Positions 24,503-33,746 are shown, counted from the first letter of the stretch. The stretch is 64,000 nt of DNA from an uncultured Collinsella sp. (GCA_900768795.1 CAAGEH010000020.1:1-64000); one strand, 5' to 3'. Notes: generated from the sequence alone by a model not told the origin. Translations and numbers: made by a program.

Positions 24503-26380
24503 TTGATAAGGGTCGAAACGCATCATATTCCGGAACTGCTCGCGCCTGCGGGCGGTCTTGATGCCATGCTTGCTGCCGTGGCAGCGGGTGCGGATGCCGT
24601 ATATGCGGGTCCGGGTGCATTTAATGCACGCGTGAGCGCAAAAGGTTTTGAGGGTGACGAGTTCGGACGCGGGGTGCGTTTTGCTCATAAACATGGCGTG
24701 CGCGTCTACGCCACACTCAATACGTTCGTATTCGACCGCGAGTTTGCGGATGCTCTCGAGTTGGCACGTCGCGCACACGAGGCTGGGGTCGATGCTTTTA
24801 TCGTTGCTGATGTTGGATTGGCTTCGCTTTTGATGCGTGAGATGCCGGGGGTGGAGCTCCATCTGTCAACGCAGGCGGGCGTGAATGACCCTGCGGGCTT
24901 ACGCATTGCAGCTCAAAAGCTTGGGGTCGATCGCGTGTGTGTTGCGCGCGAGCTTTCAGTGGATGAGATTCGAAAATGCTGTTCCGTCGGCGTTGATGTT
25001 GAGACTTTCATTCACGGTGCGATTTGCATCAGCTATTCGGGCGCCTGCGAATATTCAGCGCTTCGCCGCGGACGCTCCGCCATGCGCGGCGATTGCACGC
25101 AGCCGTGTCGCACCTCGTTTGATTTGGTGGATGAGCAGGGCGACAGCGTTGTCGGAGTTGAAGGGGACAAGCTCATCTGTCCTCGTGACTACCTCGGCAT
25201 CGGCCATCTCGAAGAGCTCTGCGAAGCGGGCGTCGCGGCTCTTAAAATAGAGGGGCGCATGAAAAACCCCGACTATGTTTACAACGTGACGCGCGTGTAT
25301 CGCCAAGCGCTCGACGCTATTCAAGACGGCAGGCAATACGATGACGACGCCCTCGAGCGCCAATTGGGCCGTTCCTTTAACCGTGGGTTTACGGATGCCT
25401 ATCTTATGGGCACATCGGGTGCGGAATTGATGAGTTTCGAACGGAGCTGTAACCAAGGGATACGCGTGGGCAGGCTCGTTGCTTGCGGGCATGAGGAGGT
25501 TTCGCTGACACTCGAAGACGATGTGTCTGCGGGAGATACGTTGGAGATTCGTTTTTACCCGGGTAACGACGCGCCCGCGGATGTTCCCAAACGTTGGCCG
25601 CAGATTCCCTGCCCAGTAGACGCGCGCGCTGGGGAGACGATTACGTTGAGGTGCAAGCGCAAAGTTGCGCCGGGCAGCGCCGTGTACCTCATTCGTTCGG
25701 GTCACGTAATTGACGAGACCCAGGATGTTCTTGCGCGTATGTACACAGAGCTTGCCGCACTTGAAGACGGCGCCAAGGTGCGGGGCACGGATTCTGCAGA
25801 CGTTGTGCCATCTTCGACGGCGTCGGGAAAGCCCCTTGGCGGGGCGGCGCGCAACGAGGGCCGGACCGAAAGGGAATCGGCTTTGGGAAAAACAAACACA
25901 TCGTCGCAAAAGGAAATGCCGCGCAGGGTGGGCGCATCGTCGAAGCGGGACGTCTGTTGTGACTTTTCTGATGTATTTAGAGCAATTCAAGGCAATCGTG
26001 CATTTGACGTAATGCCACCTCTGTTTTGTGCCAATTCCGAATCGGTGCGCTTCTATGCCGGTTTGGGAGCTCAAAAGATATGGTTGCCCGCAGAGCTTTC
26101 CGATGACGATGTGAATGAGCTTGTTTTGGCTTGTAGAGATATCGAGGTGCAGCTCGAGCATTTACCGCGGGAGAACGCGCAACTTATGGTCATGAAGCAC
26201 TGCGTACTCACTGCAGAGGGTCCGTGTTCCAGGTCGTGTGAAACCTGCAGGCGCAGAACACGAGCGCGCTATTTGGTTGACTTGAGGGATGGGGCGCTGC
26301 TTCCGGTTCGCGTGGACGAACACGGCTCGTCGCGCGTGTTTGCTCCTGCAGCTTTTCGCTCGTCCAGCGATTCGCTATGA
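24503..26380 (+). CDS. Second U32-family protein, likely RNA hydroxylation factor
   Basis: This 625-residue protein belongs to the same family as the one at 4087-6573. It has HHIPELLAPAGGLDAM near the start, TFIHGAICISYSGAC with the cysteine run to GDCTQPCRTSF, KIEGRMKNPDYVYNVTRVYR, and a C-terminal GPCSRSCETC cluster. It is close in length to E. coli RlhA (23S rRNA C2501 hydroxylation), but TrhP-like tRNA work cannot be excluded. A Ser/Thr/Lys-rich insert at about residues 430-480 looks disordered. The start is TTG with GGAGGAGG upstream. It stops at TGA and tyrS follows 70 bases later. Confidence 0.88.
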   Translation: MIRVETHHIPELLAPAGGLDAMLAAVAAGADAVYAGPGAFNARVSAKGFEGDEFGRGVRFAHKHGVRVYATLNTFVFDREFADALELARRAHEAGVDAFIVADVGLASLLMREMPGVELHLSTQAGVNDPAGLRIAAQKLGVDRVCVARELSVDEIRKCCSVGVDVETFIHGAICISYSGACEYSALRRGRSAMRGDCTQPCRTSFDLVDEQGDSVVGVEGDKLICPRDYLGIGHLEELCEAGVAALKIEGRMKNPDYVYNVTRVYRQALDAIQDGRQYDDDALERQLGRSFNRGFTDAYLMGTSGAELMSFERSCNQGIRVGRLVACGHEEVSLTLEDDVSAGDTLEIRFYPGNDAPADVPKRWPQIPCPVDARAGETITLRCKRKVAPGSAVYLIRSGHVIDETQDVLARMYTELAALEDGAKVRGTDSADVVPSSTASGKPLGGAARNEGRTERESALGKTNTSSQKEMPRRVGASSKRDVCCDFSDVFRAIQGNRAFDVMPPLFCANSESVRFYAGLGAQKIWLPAELSDDDVNELVLACRDIEVQLEHLPRENAQLMVMKHCVLTAEGPCSRSCETCRRRTRARYLVDLRDGALLPVRVDEHGSSRVFAPAAFRSSSDSL

Positions 26381-26450
26381 TAGAAACCCTTATGACGAAA
26401 AGCACCGCCCCATGGGCGAGGGCGCTACATATTCACAGAAGGAGGAAGCA

Positions 26451-27662
26451 ATGCTTCCAGTTGACGAACAGATGAAGGTTATTACTTCGGGTGCCGCGCA
26501 GATTATTCCCGAGGCGGACCTGCGCAAAAAGCTCGAGAAGGGGACTCCGCTCAACATCAAGCTCGGTGTTGACCCCACGAGTCCCGACCTGCATTTGGGC
26601 CATGCAGTGCCTTTGCGCAAAATGCGTCAATTCCAGGATTTGGGCCATAAGGTCACGCTCATCATCGGTAACGGCACTGCGCTTATCGGTGACCCCTCAG
26701 GGAAAAACACCACGCGCCCCCAGTTGAGCCAAGAGCAGATTGAGGCAAATGCCGAGACGTACGTAAACCAGGCAATGAAGATTCTCGATCCCGAAAAAAC
26801 CACCGTCGTGCACAACGGCGACTGGATCTTGTCGCTTGATTTGGCGCATATGCTCGAGCTGTGCAGCAAATTCACCGTGGCGCGCATCCTCGAGCGCGAC
26901 GACTTCACCAAGCGCTATAAATCCCAGACGCCGATTGCCTTGCATGAGTTTCTGTATCCTGTGATGCAGGCCTATGACTCCGTCATGATTCATGCTGATG
27001 TCGAGATGGGCGGCACCGATCAGCTGTTCAACTTGCTCGCCGGCCGCGAGCTTATGGAGAAGATGGGCATGGAGCCGCAGATTGCGCTCACTATGCCGCT
27101 GCTGGAAGGCACTGACGGCGTACGCAAGATGTCCAAGTCCTACGGCAACTACATCGGTCTCACCGATGCTCCCAAGGATATGTTCGGCAAGACCATGTCT
27201 ATTCCCGATGAGATGATCGGCAAGTACTATCGTCTGGCGAGCTCCCTCGCTCCTGCCGAGGTCGACAAGATTGACGCAGCGCTGGCCGACGGTTCCGCGG
27301 ATCCCTATGAGCTCAAGCGTGCGCTCGGACGTGACCTTTGCGACACCTATCACGGTGCCGGCGCGGGCGACGAGGCGCAGGCTGAATTCGATCGTGTATA
27401 CAAGAAGGGCGAGGTCGCCGATTTCCCCGAGAAGCACGTTGAGCTCTCGCTTAACGACGAGGGAAAGATCTACCTTGCCGGACTTCTCAAGGACCTGGGA
27501 CTCTCAGCGAGCGCCGGTCAGGCTCGTCGCGACATCGACGGCGGTGGCGTCAAGATCAACGGTCACGCCGTGGCCCCCAAGAGCTATAACATCGATCCCG
27601 ATGCCCTTAAGCCGGGCGATACGCTCTCTGTGGGCAAGCGCAAGGGTTTCAAGCTTATTTAG
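26451..27662 (+). CDS. tyrS: Tyrosyl-tRNA synthetase
   Basis: This enzyme charges tRNA-Tyr. From the ATG at 26451 (AGAAGGAGG upstream) it has 403 residues, with the class I HLGH motif at 48-51, the KMSKS loop (RKMSKSYGN) and a C-terminal S4 domain (SAGQARRDIDGGGVKING). The KMSKS version matches the TyrZ/TyrRZ type rather than the E. coli TyrS KFGKT type. The longer upstream frame overlaps the U32 gene and is not coding. I see no T-box leader in the 70-base gap. Confidence 0.95.
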   Translation: MLPVDEQMKVITSGAAQIIPEADLRKKLEKGTPLNIKLGVDPTSPDLHLGHAVPLRKMRQFQDLGHKVTLIIGNGTALIGDPSGKNTTRPQLSQEQIEANAETYVNQAMKILDPEKTTVVHNGDWILSLDLAHMLELCSKFTVARILERDDFTKRYKSQTPIALHEFLYPVMQAYDSVMIHADVEMGGTDQLFNLLAGRELMEKMGMEPQIALTMPLLEGTDGVRKMSKSYGNYIGLTDAPKDMFGKTMSIPDEMIGKYYRLASSLAPAEVDKIDAALADGSADPYELKRALGRDLCDTYHGAGAGDEAQAEFDRVYKKGEVADFPEKHVELSLNDEGKIYLAGLLKDLGLSASAGQARRDIDGGGVKINGHAVAPKSYNIDPDALKPGDTLSVGKRKGFKLI

Positions 27663-27775
27663 TTACGCGGTTTTACCAAACCGCGTAACAGCTCGACGCT
27701 GCGCGGGCTCCAGAGCGACAACTTGTCATTCAAAGAGGACGGCATGACCAGAAGGCCTATGCCGTCCTCTTTTCA
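27662..27775 (+). terminator. tyrS terminator region with two hairpins
   Basis: GTTACGCGGTTT (27662-27673) pairs perfectly with AAACCGCGTAAC (27678-27689); this stem has no T-run. Farther on, AAGAGGACGGCAT (27733-27745) pairs with ATGCCGTCCTCTT (27759-27771) followed by TT, a good intrinsic terminator. The rest of the gap to the next gene (to 28019) holds no convincing gene. Confidence 0.8.
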
Positions 27776-27846
27776 TGCCAATTTGTTCGCTCTGGAGTCC
27801 GCTCGCTGTCCGTCCTCCACCTACGGCGTTGTCCTGGTTGGCACTT

Positions 27847-27886
27847 AGGGACGTTTCTTTTTGGTGTAAAGCAACCTGTCCCCATT
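27847..27886 (+). repeat. GGGACGTTTCTT...CTGTCCC intergenic element
   Basis: AGGGACGTTTCTTTTT (27847-27862) is followed by CTGTCCCC (27876-27883), giving a weak GGGAC/GTCCC hairpin. A related GGGGACGTTCTT lies at 29846-29857, just past the other end of the adenine deaminase gene. It may be a small dispersed repeat. Confidence 0.3.
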
Positions 27887-28019
27887 GCGCCATGCGGCGT
27901 GTGCCATTAAGCGGAGAGGCGTATCGTTGACCTATCGTTTGGGCATACAATGGCAATTGGCTTGCTGCGGTGAAGGCCTGTCCGCTCCGCAGCTGTTTTC
28001 TACGGTTAAAGGAGTATGT

Positions 28020-29840
28020 ATGTCCGTTGAGGTCATGAGGTCTGTGATCGATGCCGCCGAGGGCCGCGTGCCCGTCGACACGCTGTTTACCAATGCACAG
28101 ATTGTCGACGTGTACGGTCAGCGCGTGGCGCCCGGTAGCGTTGCCGTCAAGGATGGCGTGATCGTCGGTGTGCTCTACGACGGTCGCGACGATGCCGCCG
28201 GTACGTATGAGGCTGCCGAGGTCATCGATTGCCAGGGCCGCTATCTTGCTCCCGGTTTTATTGACGGACATCTGCACATTGAGTCCTCGAACATCCGCCC
28301 CGCCGAGTATGCGCGCATGGCGGCGACGCGCGGTACCACCACCGCTATTGCCGACAGCCACGAGATTGCCAACGTGGCGGGGCTCGATGGCCTGCGCTTT
28401 ATGATCGAGGACGGTCGCCGCGCGCCCATTTCCATCAAATACATGATGCCCTCGTGCGTGCCCGCGCTGCCCGATGAGCAAGCGGGCGCTGTGATTACCG
28501 CCGCTGACATGCAGGCGTTTTTTGCCGAGCATCCGGGTGACGTTTTTGGCCTGGGCGAGATGATGAACCTGCCGGGCGTCTTTATGGCCGACCCTGAGAC
28601 CTGTGCTCGCATCGATGCTGCCAATCAGACACCGTCCAAGCAGGTCGACGGCCATGCGCCGCTCGTTGCCGGCAAGGACCTCAACGCCTATGCCGCGGCG
28701 GGCATTATCGCCGACCACGAGTCGACGATTCCCGAGGAGGCACTCGACAAGCTGTCTCGTGGCATGTATGTGATGCTGCGCGAGGGTACGTGCAGCCATG
28801 ACCTGGCCAACCTGTCGCCGGTGCTGCTGGAGAATCCCGCGCGCGCCCGCCGCTGCTGCTTTGCGACTGACGACCGCGCCCCTTCCGATGCGCTTGCGAC
28901 CGGCATGATCGACAATGCCTGCCGTGTGGCGATTGAGGCCGGTATCGACCCCGTGGTCGCTATCTCTATGGCGTCCCTCTCCACGGCCGAGGCGTTTGGC
29001 CTTGATCACGGCTGCCGCGACCCGCACGAGCTGCGTGGCGCCATCGCCCCGGGCAAGCGTGCCGACCTGCTGGTACTCAACGACCTGACGTTTGCCACGG
29101 CTCCGCATCGCGTGTATGCCGCCGGCGTGCTCGTGGCGCAGGACGGCACCTTTGTGGGCGAGATTGCACCCGAGATGGCCGAGGTTGCGGCCCTTGCCGA
29201 TGAGCTGCGCGCCTCCGTTAAGCTGCCGAAGCTTTCGCTCGACGTATTCGACTATGCCTTTAAGCCGGGTGAGGCCGTGATTGACGTGGTGCCGGGCAAG
29301 GCCATCACCGGTATGGCTCGCCCCGAGAGTGCCGAGGGTCTGCGCCGCATTATGTTGATCGAGCGCCACGGCCGCGGCGTGTCGCTGCAGGCCGAGGGCG
29401 CCGACGGTGATGGTCCTGCGGGCCTGGGTCTTGTTGGCAAGCACATCGGTCGCGGCTGGGTGCGTGGCTTTACCATCACGGGCGGTGCCATCGCCTCGAC
29501 GATCGGCCACGATTCGCACAACGTGTGCGTCGTGGGCGATAACGCTGCCGATATGATGGCGGCTGTTGAGGCCGTGGGCCAGGGCGGCCACGTGCTGGTG
29601 CGCAACGGCGAGGTCGTGGCGCGTATTCCGCTGGCGCTCGGTGGCCTTATGAGCGAAGGCACGGCCGAGGACGTTGCCGCGCAGCACGACGACTTTATGG
29701 TCAAGGCGCGCGCCATGGGTATTGAGCCGCCGCTCGACCCCATCATGGGCATCATCTTCCTGCCCCTGCCGGTCATCCCGACGCTCCGCATCCGCCCCGA
29801 GGGCATGTTCGACGTTACAACCTTCACCTACGCCGACTAG
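28020..29840 (+). CDS. ade: Adenine deaminase
   Basis: This amidohydrolase deaminates adenine to hypoxanthine for purine salvage. The 606-residue protein has the metal-binding APGFIDGHLHIESSN motif, TRGTTTAIADSHEIANVAG, and the C-terminal domain (GHDSHNVCVVGDNAADM) found in the Ade family, with the usual length near 580-600. The ATG at 28020 follows AAAGGAG; the upstream in-frame start at 27885 is unsupported. It stands alone on its strand. I looked for a purine riboswitch upstream and saw none. Confidence 0.92.
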   Translation: MSVEVMRSVIDAAEGRVPVDTLFTNAQIVDVYGQRVAPGSVAVKDGVIVGVLYDGRDDAAGTYEAAEVIDCQGRYLAPGFIDGHLHIESSNIRPAEYARMAATRGTTTAIADSHEIANVAGLDGLRFMIEDGRRAPISIKYMMPSCVPALPDEQAGAVITAADMQAFFAEHPGDVFGLGEMMNLPGVFMADPETCARIDAANQTPSKQVDGHAPLVAGKDLNAYAAAGIIADHESTIPEEALDKLSRGMYVMLREGTCSHDLANLSPVLLENPARARRCCFATDDRAPSDALATGMIDNACRVAIEAGIDPVVAISMASLSTAEAFGLDHGCRDPHELRGAIAPGKRADLLVLNDLTFATAPHRVYAAGVLVAQDGTFVGEIAPEMAEVAALADELRASVKLPKLSLDVFDYAFKPGEAVIDVVPGKAITGMARPESAEGLRRIMLIERHGRGVSLQAEGADGDGPAGLGLVGKHIGRGWVRGFTITGGAIASTIGHDSHNVCVVGDNAADMMAAVEAVGQGGHVLVRNGEVVARIPLALGGLMSEGTAEDVAAQHDDFMVKARAMGIEPPLDPIMGIIFLPLPVIPTLRIRPEGMFDVTTFTYAD

Positions 29841-29971
29841 TCATCGGGGACGTTCTTAAACGACTAGCCGTCGGGGTGACGTGTCGCCTGGCGCCGCGAC
29901 CGTAGGACCTCTGGCATGTGTGAGCTATTTGCCAGGTCCTTGTAACGTTTACGCCCGCGGAGTCTTATTTG

Positions 29972-30033
29972 AGCTCCCTTTGGGTACGTTGGAATCGGAT
30001 GCGCGTTCGATTCCAACAAGCCCGAAGGGAGCT
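29972..30033 (+). promoter_or_regulatory. Nested hairpin that covers the ribosome site of the next gene
   Basis: AGCTCCCTT (29972-29980) pairs with AAGGGAGCT (30025-30033), and GTTGGAATCG (29988-29997) pairs perfectly with CGATTCCAAC (30008-30017) inside it. The AAGGGAG strand is also the ribosome binding site of the HAD gene that starts at 30039. TTTTC follows the stem. It could be a terminator that sits in front of a gene or a translation-controlling hairpin. Confidence 0.6.
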
Positions 30034-30038
30034 TTTCT

Positions 30039-30833
30039 ATGTTTAAACTGATTGCATCCGATATGGACGGCACACTGCTTGACAAAAACGGCCAGGTGCC
30101 TCCTGAGACCTACGAACTGATTCTGGCGCTACACGAGCATGGCGTGCATTTCGCCGCATCGTCGGGTCGTCGCTACGATCGCCTGTGCGAGTTCTTTGCG
30201 CCCGTTCGCGACAAGATGGACTTTGTCGCCGCTAATGGCGCCCAGGTCTACGCCGACGGCAAGATGGTGGACCGTGAGGTGTATTCCCACCTGGCGATTC
30301 GAAGGCTCGCCCAGGCCGTCAGGACGTTTCCCAATCTGCATCTTGTGCTCTTTGACCGAACCAAGTCCTTCCTGCTCGATGACGAGTGCAAGTTCGTGCG
30401 TGAGGTTGATAAGGACCTTCCCAATGCCGAGCGCATTTGGGAGCTGCCCGACCCCAGCGTAAATATCATCAAAGCGAGTATCTTTTGCGACGACAGTGCG
30501 GTTATGGACAGTGCGTACGTGCTACAGCGCGAACTCGGTCAGCTCTTTACTTTTGCGCCTTCGGGCAACGCGTGGATCGATGCCATGCAGCCTGGTGTGT
30601 CGAAGGCCTCGGGTATCGCGCAGCTCGCGGAGCATTACGGCATTGGACGCGACGAGGTCATGGCGTTTGGCGACTCGATGAACGACTACGAGATCATTCG
30701 CTTTGTCGGCACGGGCTGCGCGATGGAAAACGCGCGCCCCGCGCTCAAGGCGGTGGCCGATCGCGTCGTAGGCTGCAACCGCGATCACGCCGTGCAGCAG
30801 GAGCTCCGTGCGCTGCTTGCATCTATGGCGTAG
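30039..30833 (+). CDS. HAD-family hydrolase, Cof type
   Basis: The 264-residue protein is a Cof/YbiV-type HAD phosphatase, usually active on sugar phosphates or cofactor phosphates. It has motif I DMDGTLLD at residues 8-15, motif II ASSGRRY, and the C-terminal motif VMAFGDSMNDYEII with acidic metal ligands. The cap between about 80 and 190 is the C2B type. The substrate cannot be read from sequence. Its ribosome site lies within a strong upstream hairpin. Confidence 0.88.
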   Translation: MFKLIASDMDGTLLDKNGQVPPETYELILALHEHGVHFAASSGRRYDRLCEFFAPVRDKMDFVAANGAQVYADGKMVDREVYSHLAIRRLAQAVRTFPNLHLVLFDRTKSFLLDDECKFVREVDKDLPNAERIWELPDPSVNIIKASIFCDDSAVMDSAYVLQRELGQLFTFAPSGNAWIDAMQPGVSKASGIAQLAEHYGIGRDEVMAFGDSMNDYEIIRFVGTGCAMENARPALKAVADRVVGCNRDHAVQQELRALLASMA

Positions 30834-30854
30834 CGCAGACGGGTCGATAAATCG

Positions 30855-30901
30855 CAAAAAGAGGGACGTAGCTACCGCGTTATGCGGCGGTTGCGTCCCT
30901 C
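30855..30901 (-). terminator. Terminator for the minus-strand HAD gene
   Basis: GAGGGACG (30861-30868) pairs with CGTCCCTC (30894-30901) with a longer interior of partial pairing. Read on the minus strand the stem is followed by TTTTTG, fitting the end of the HAD gene whose stop is at 30933. It may also slow plus-strand transcripts. Confidence 0.7.
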
Positions 30902-30932
30902 GAGAGCGTATATACCCGGAACCCTGTAATTC

Positions 30933-31778
30933 TTAAGCCCCGAGCATTCCCATGACCGTTTTTGCCACGCCGTCATGGTCGTTGTCCCAGTCGGTGATAA
31001 CATCGGCAGCGGCGCGGTCCTCAGGCTCTCCGTTGCACATCGCAACGCCCGTGCCTGCAAGTTCAATCATTGAGACATCGTTGATGTTGTCGCCAAAGCC
31101 CACCGAGTCGGCGATAGGGGTATCGAGGTGGTCGCAGAGCCAGGTGAGTGCGGTTCCCTTGGAGACGCCGGCCCCCATTACCTCGATGTTCATGGGATAG
31201 GAGCGCGTGATCTCGATGTCGTCGACGCTTTCGAGGCCGGCGGCAATCTCGTCTCGGTCGATGGGGTTATGCCAGTACAGGGCAACGCGCTCGAGATTTG
31301 CCACGCGGTCAATCGTGACATCGGGGTCCTCGTCGACCGGTACGCGCGTTCTCTTTAACGATGCGGCGATGTTGGCGTCTCCGCCCGAAAACTCATCGAG
31401 GCGCTCGTACATGCGATGCTCGAGGAAGCAAGCACCGTCGGCGAAGATGTCAAATGTCACGTCATGGGTGCGTGCGATCCGGCGGACCTCGTGCGCCACT
31501 TTACGGCTCAGCGTTTTGGTGTAGATGCGCTCCGCGCGCTCGGCATCGGACGGGTCATCGTCGCACAGTTGGTAGACAGATGCGCCGTTGGCGGTGACCA
31601 CGTAGTGAACTGCCGGATGCGCGAGAATGGGGGCGAAGACGCCCGAGAGCGGTCTGCCCGTGCAGGGCACGAATTCGAATCCATGCTCGGCAAGCGCGTC
31701 GAGCATGCTCCACGAAGCCTCGGTGACCTCTTTTTTGCTGTTCAAGAAGGTGCCGTCCATATCGGCAAATACAATCAT
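30933..31778 (-). CDS. HAD-family hydrolase, Cof type
   Basis: This is a 281-residue HAD phosphatase of the same class as the gene at 30039 but facing it. Motif I is FADMDGTFLNS (residues 4-14), motif II CTGRPLSG, and the C-terminal motif SVGFGDNINDVSMIE. It shares the C2-type cap. The two genes converge and are only distantly alike in sequence, so recent tandem duplication is not obvious. The substrate is unknown. A GAAAGGATC ribosome site lies upstream of the ATG. Confidence 0.88.
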   Translation of the reverse strand: MIVFADMDGTFLNSKKEVTEASWSMLDALAEHGFEFVPCTGRPLSGVFAPILAHPAVHYVVTANGASVYQLCDDDPSDAERAERIYTKTLSRKVAHEVRRIARTHDVTFDIFADGACFLEHRMYERLDEFSGGDANIAASLKRTRVPVDEDPDVTIDRVANLERVALYWHNPIDRDEIAAGLESVDDIEITRSYPMNIEVMGAGVSKGTALTWLCDHLDTPIADSVGFGDNINDVSMIELAGTGVAMCNGEPEDRAAADVITDWDNDHDGVAKTVMGMLGA

Positions 31779-31856
31779 GTCGCAGATCCTTTCAGCTCAA
31801 ACAAAAAGCCGCGCGACCCAGTGGGCGGCGCGGCTGCATTAGACATGGCGTAGCTT

Positions 31857-33275
31857 CTAGCGCTCACTCAGGGGCACGTACGTTTCATCGTTCATGATGG
31901 GATTGTAGGCGGGTCGAATGATACGATGCGCGCAGAACAGTTCCTCCATGCGGTGAGCAGACCATCCTGCCATGCGCGCAACGGCGAACATGGGCGTAAA
32001 GAGGTCGTCGGGGATACCGAGCATCTGGTATATAAAGCCCGTGTAGAGGTCGATGTTCGCGCAAATCGGCTTGGTGACCCCGTGGTAGCGCATCCCCTCG
32101 GGCGCGAGCCGCTCGATTCTCTCGATAAGCGAGAACTCATCGCCTACACCCTTGGCGTCGGCGAGTTTGCGCGCGTATTTGCGGCAAAGTTCGGCGCGCG
32201 GGTCGGACAGCGTGTAGACTGCGTGACCCATGCCGTAGATAAGACCGGTGCGGTCAAACGCCTCCTTGTCGAGAATTTTCTCGAGATAGGACGCAACCTC
32301 GTCATCGTTATCCCAGCGGGCGACATGCTCTCGGATATCTTGGTGCATCTCGGCTACCTTGGCGTTTGCGCCGCCATGGCGCGGTCCCTTGAGCGAGCCG
32401 ATGGCGGCGGCGTAGGCAGAATAGGGGTCGGTTGCCGAAGACGAGAGTACGCGGCAGGCGAAGGTCGAGTTGTTGCCTCCGCCGTGCTCAGCATGGAGCA
32501 TGAGCATGACGTCGAGAAGCATCGCTTCGTCGTGGGTGAAGTCGTCGCCCCCGCGCAAGACCTGCAGAACGGTCTCGGCGGTGGAAAGTTTGGCGTCAGG
32601 CTGCGGAATGCGGGGAATCTGCCCCTCCGCCTTTGCCACGCGTGTCATGTGGGCGAACGCGGCGATGCGGGGGAGCCTCGCGAGCATGGCCATGGCGACG
32701 TCGATTTCGTGCTCCGGGCTGATTTCGTCGGGCTCGGCATCGAAGCGGTAGAGCAGGAGCACGGCGCGCGCGAGCGTGTTCATGATCGAGCGGCTCGGCG
32801 TGGTCATAGGGAACTCGTGCAGGTAGTCACCGGAGAGATGACGGAACGCACCAATGCGCTCGCAGAATCCTTTGAGCTCGTTGACGGTTGGGAGCGAACC
32901 CGTGAGCAGCAGATATGCGACCTCTTCGTAGCCGAAACGGTCTTCGCGCTGGGCGTTGGTCACGAGGTCGTCGATCTGATAGCCGCGCAGGCGCAGCTGG
33001 CCCTTGTCGGGGATTACGCGTCCGTCGACCTTTTTGTAGCCGTGCACGTCCGAGATGCGCGTGAGGCCGGCGACCACGCCCGAACCGTCCGCATTGCGCA
33101 GGCCGCGCTTGACGTTGTGTTCGACGAAGAGGTTCTCGTCATAGGGCTCGGTGGGAAACCCGTGGTAGAGCTGCTCGCTGTCGGCGTCGATCTGGCGGCT
33201 CGCCTCGTAATCGAGAACGAGGCGGCTCAGATAGTCGTCAAAACGGTAATAGATTCGTTTGGCGTCGTATGCCAT
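31857..33275 (-). CDS. Citrate synthase
   Basis: The 472-residue enzyme condenses oxaloacetate and acetyl-CoA to citrate (or is a methylcitrate synthase). Active-site regions are visible: LHAEHGGGNNSTFACR with the first catalytic His, GPRHGGANAKV with the second, and later the region FDRTGLIYGMGHAVYT with the third His-containing motif, then an Asp-containing DLYTGFIYQMLG. At 472 residues it is longer than the 370-430 common in bacteria, owing to an N-terminal extension of about 70. The next gene, an ACT-domain protein, lies upstream on the same strand. No aconitase is nearby, so a biosynthetic role is inferred. Confidence 0.9.
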   Translation of the reverse strand: MAYDAKRIYYRFDDYLSRLVLDYEASRQIDADSEQLYHGFPTEPYDENLFVEHNVKRGLRNADGSGVVAGLTRISDVHGYKKVDGRVIPDKGQLRLRGYQIDDLVTNAQREDRFGYEEVAYLLLTGSLPTVNELKGFCERIGAFRHLSGDYLHEFPMTTPSRSIMNTLARAVLLLYRFDAEPDEISPEHEIDVAMAMLARLPRIAAFAHMTRVAKAEGQIPRIPQPDAKLSTAETVLQVLRGGDDFTHDEAMLLDVMLMLHAEHGGGNNSTFACRVLSSSATDPYSAYAAAIGSLKGPRHGGANAKVAEMHQDIREHVARWDNDDEVASYLEKILDKEAFDRTGLIYGMGHAVYTLSDPRAELCRKYARKLADAKGVGDEFSLIERIERLAPEGMRYHGVTKPICANIDLYTGFIYQMLGIPDDLFTPMFAVARMAGWSAHRMEELFCAHRIIRPAYNPIMNDETYVPLSER

Positions 33276-33319
33276 GGTTTGCCTCCGTTTGCCTGCGCCG
33301 CATTTGCCGTTTGGGCAGA

Positions 33320-33607
33320 TTACAGGCGGTACATGAAGTTGAAGACGTCCTCACGCTGGATGGTGACGGTGACGCCCGAGAGCTCTCCGGCCTCGGAAAG
33401 AGCCTTCTGAAGCTCGGCGAAGCTGAGCTTCGACTCGGTGATGTCGGCGAGCATCGTCATGGTGAAGATGCCCTCGAGAATGGATTGCGTGATATCGCGA
33501 ATGTCGACGTTGGCCTCGCCGAGAACGCGCGTGACACCGGCGACGATGCCCGGACGGTTTTTGCCGAGGACGGTGATGACGATGCGGGTGGGCGATAGTT
33601 CGGCCAT
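33320..33607 (-). CDS. Small ACT-domain regulatory protein (UPF0237-type)
   Basis: This 95-residue protein is almost all one ACT domain, with RIVITVLGKNRPGIVAGVTR near the start and ILEGIFTMTMLADI in the middle; ACT domains bind amino acids to control enzymes. Free-standing versions of this size occur across Gram-positive bacteria without an assigned ligand. The ATG at 33607 has GAAGGGG upstream; the longer frame to 33763 runs into the rpmE promoter. It ends 44 bases upstream of citrate synthase on the same strand and is likely cotranscribed. Confidence 0.88.
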   Translation of the reverse strand: MAELSPTRIVITVLGKNRPGIVAGVTRVLGEANVDIRDITQSILEGIFTMTMLADITESKLSFAELQKALSEAGELSGVTVTIQREDVFNFMYRL

Positions 33608-33746
33608 GAGAACCCCTTCGGTCGTTAGCTTGGCGCTGCTGGCGCTTTGCTTGAGTGCAGTGTTCGCTAGTATACCTGCAACGCGCGGGCTTGTGCGCAT
33701 GAGGTTGGGGTATTCACGCGCGTAACAAACAAAGCGCGTGTGGCTT

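Noticed and set aside
26381..26450. T-box leader before tyrS
   Set aside because: Only 70 bases separate it from the previous gene, with no T-box sequence or specifier stem.
27774..28019. Purine riboswitch before adenine deaminase
   Set aside because: The conserved junction bases and three-stem pattern of the purine aptamer are not visible.
27726..29687. 653-codon open frame on the minus strand across adenine deaminase
   Set aside because: It lies fully opposite a well-supported enzyme gene. GC-rich codon use leaves the antisense frame open, and its translation has no recognisable family.
31926..33410. 494-codon plus-strand frame across citrate synthase
   Set aside because: Opposite an enzyme with its active-site motifs in place; no ribosome site or family match.
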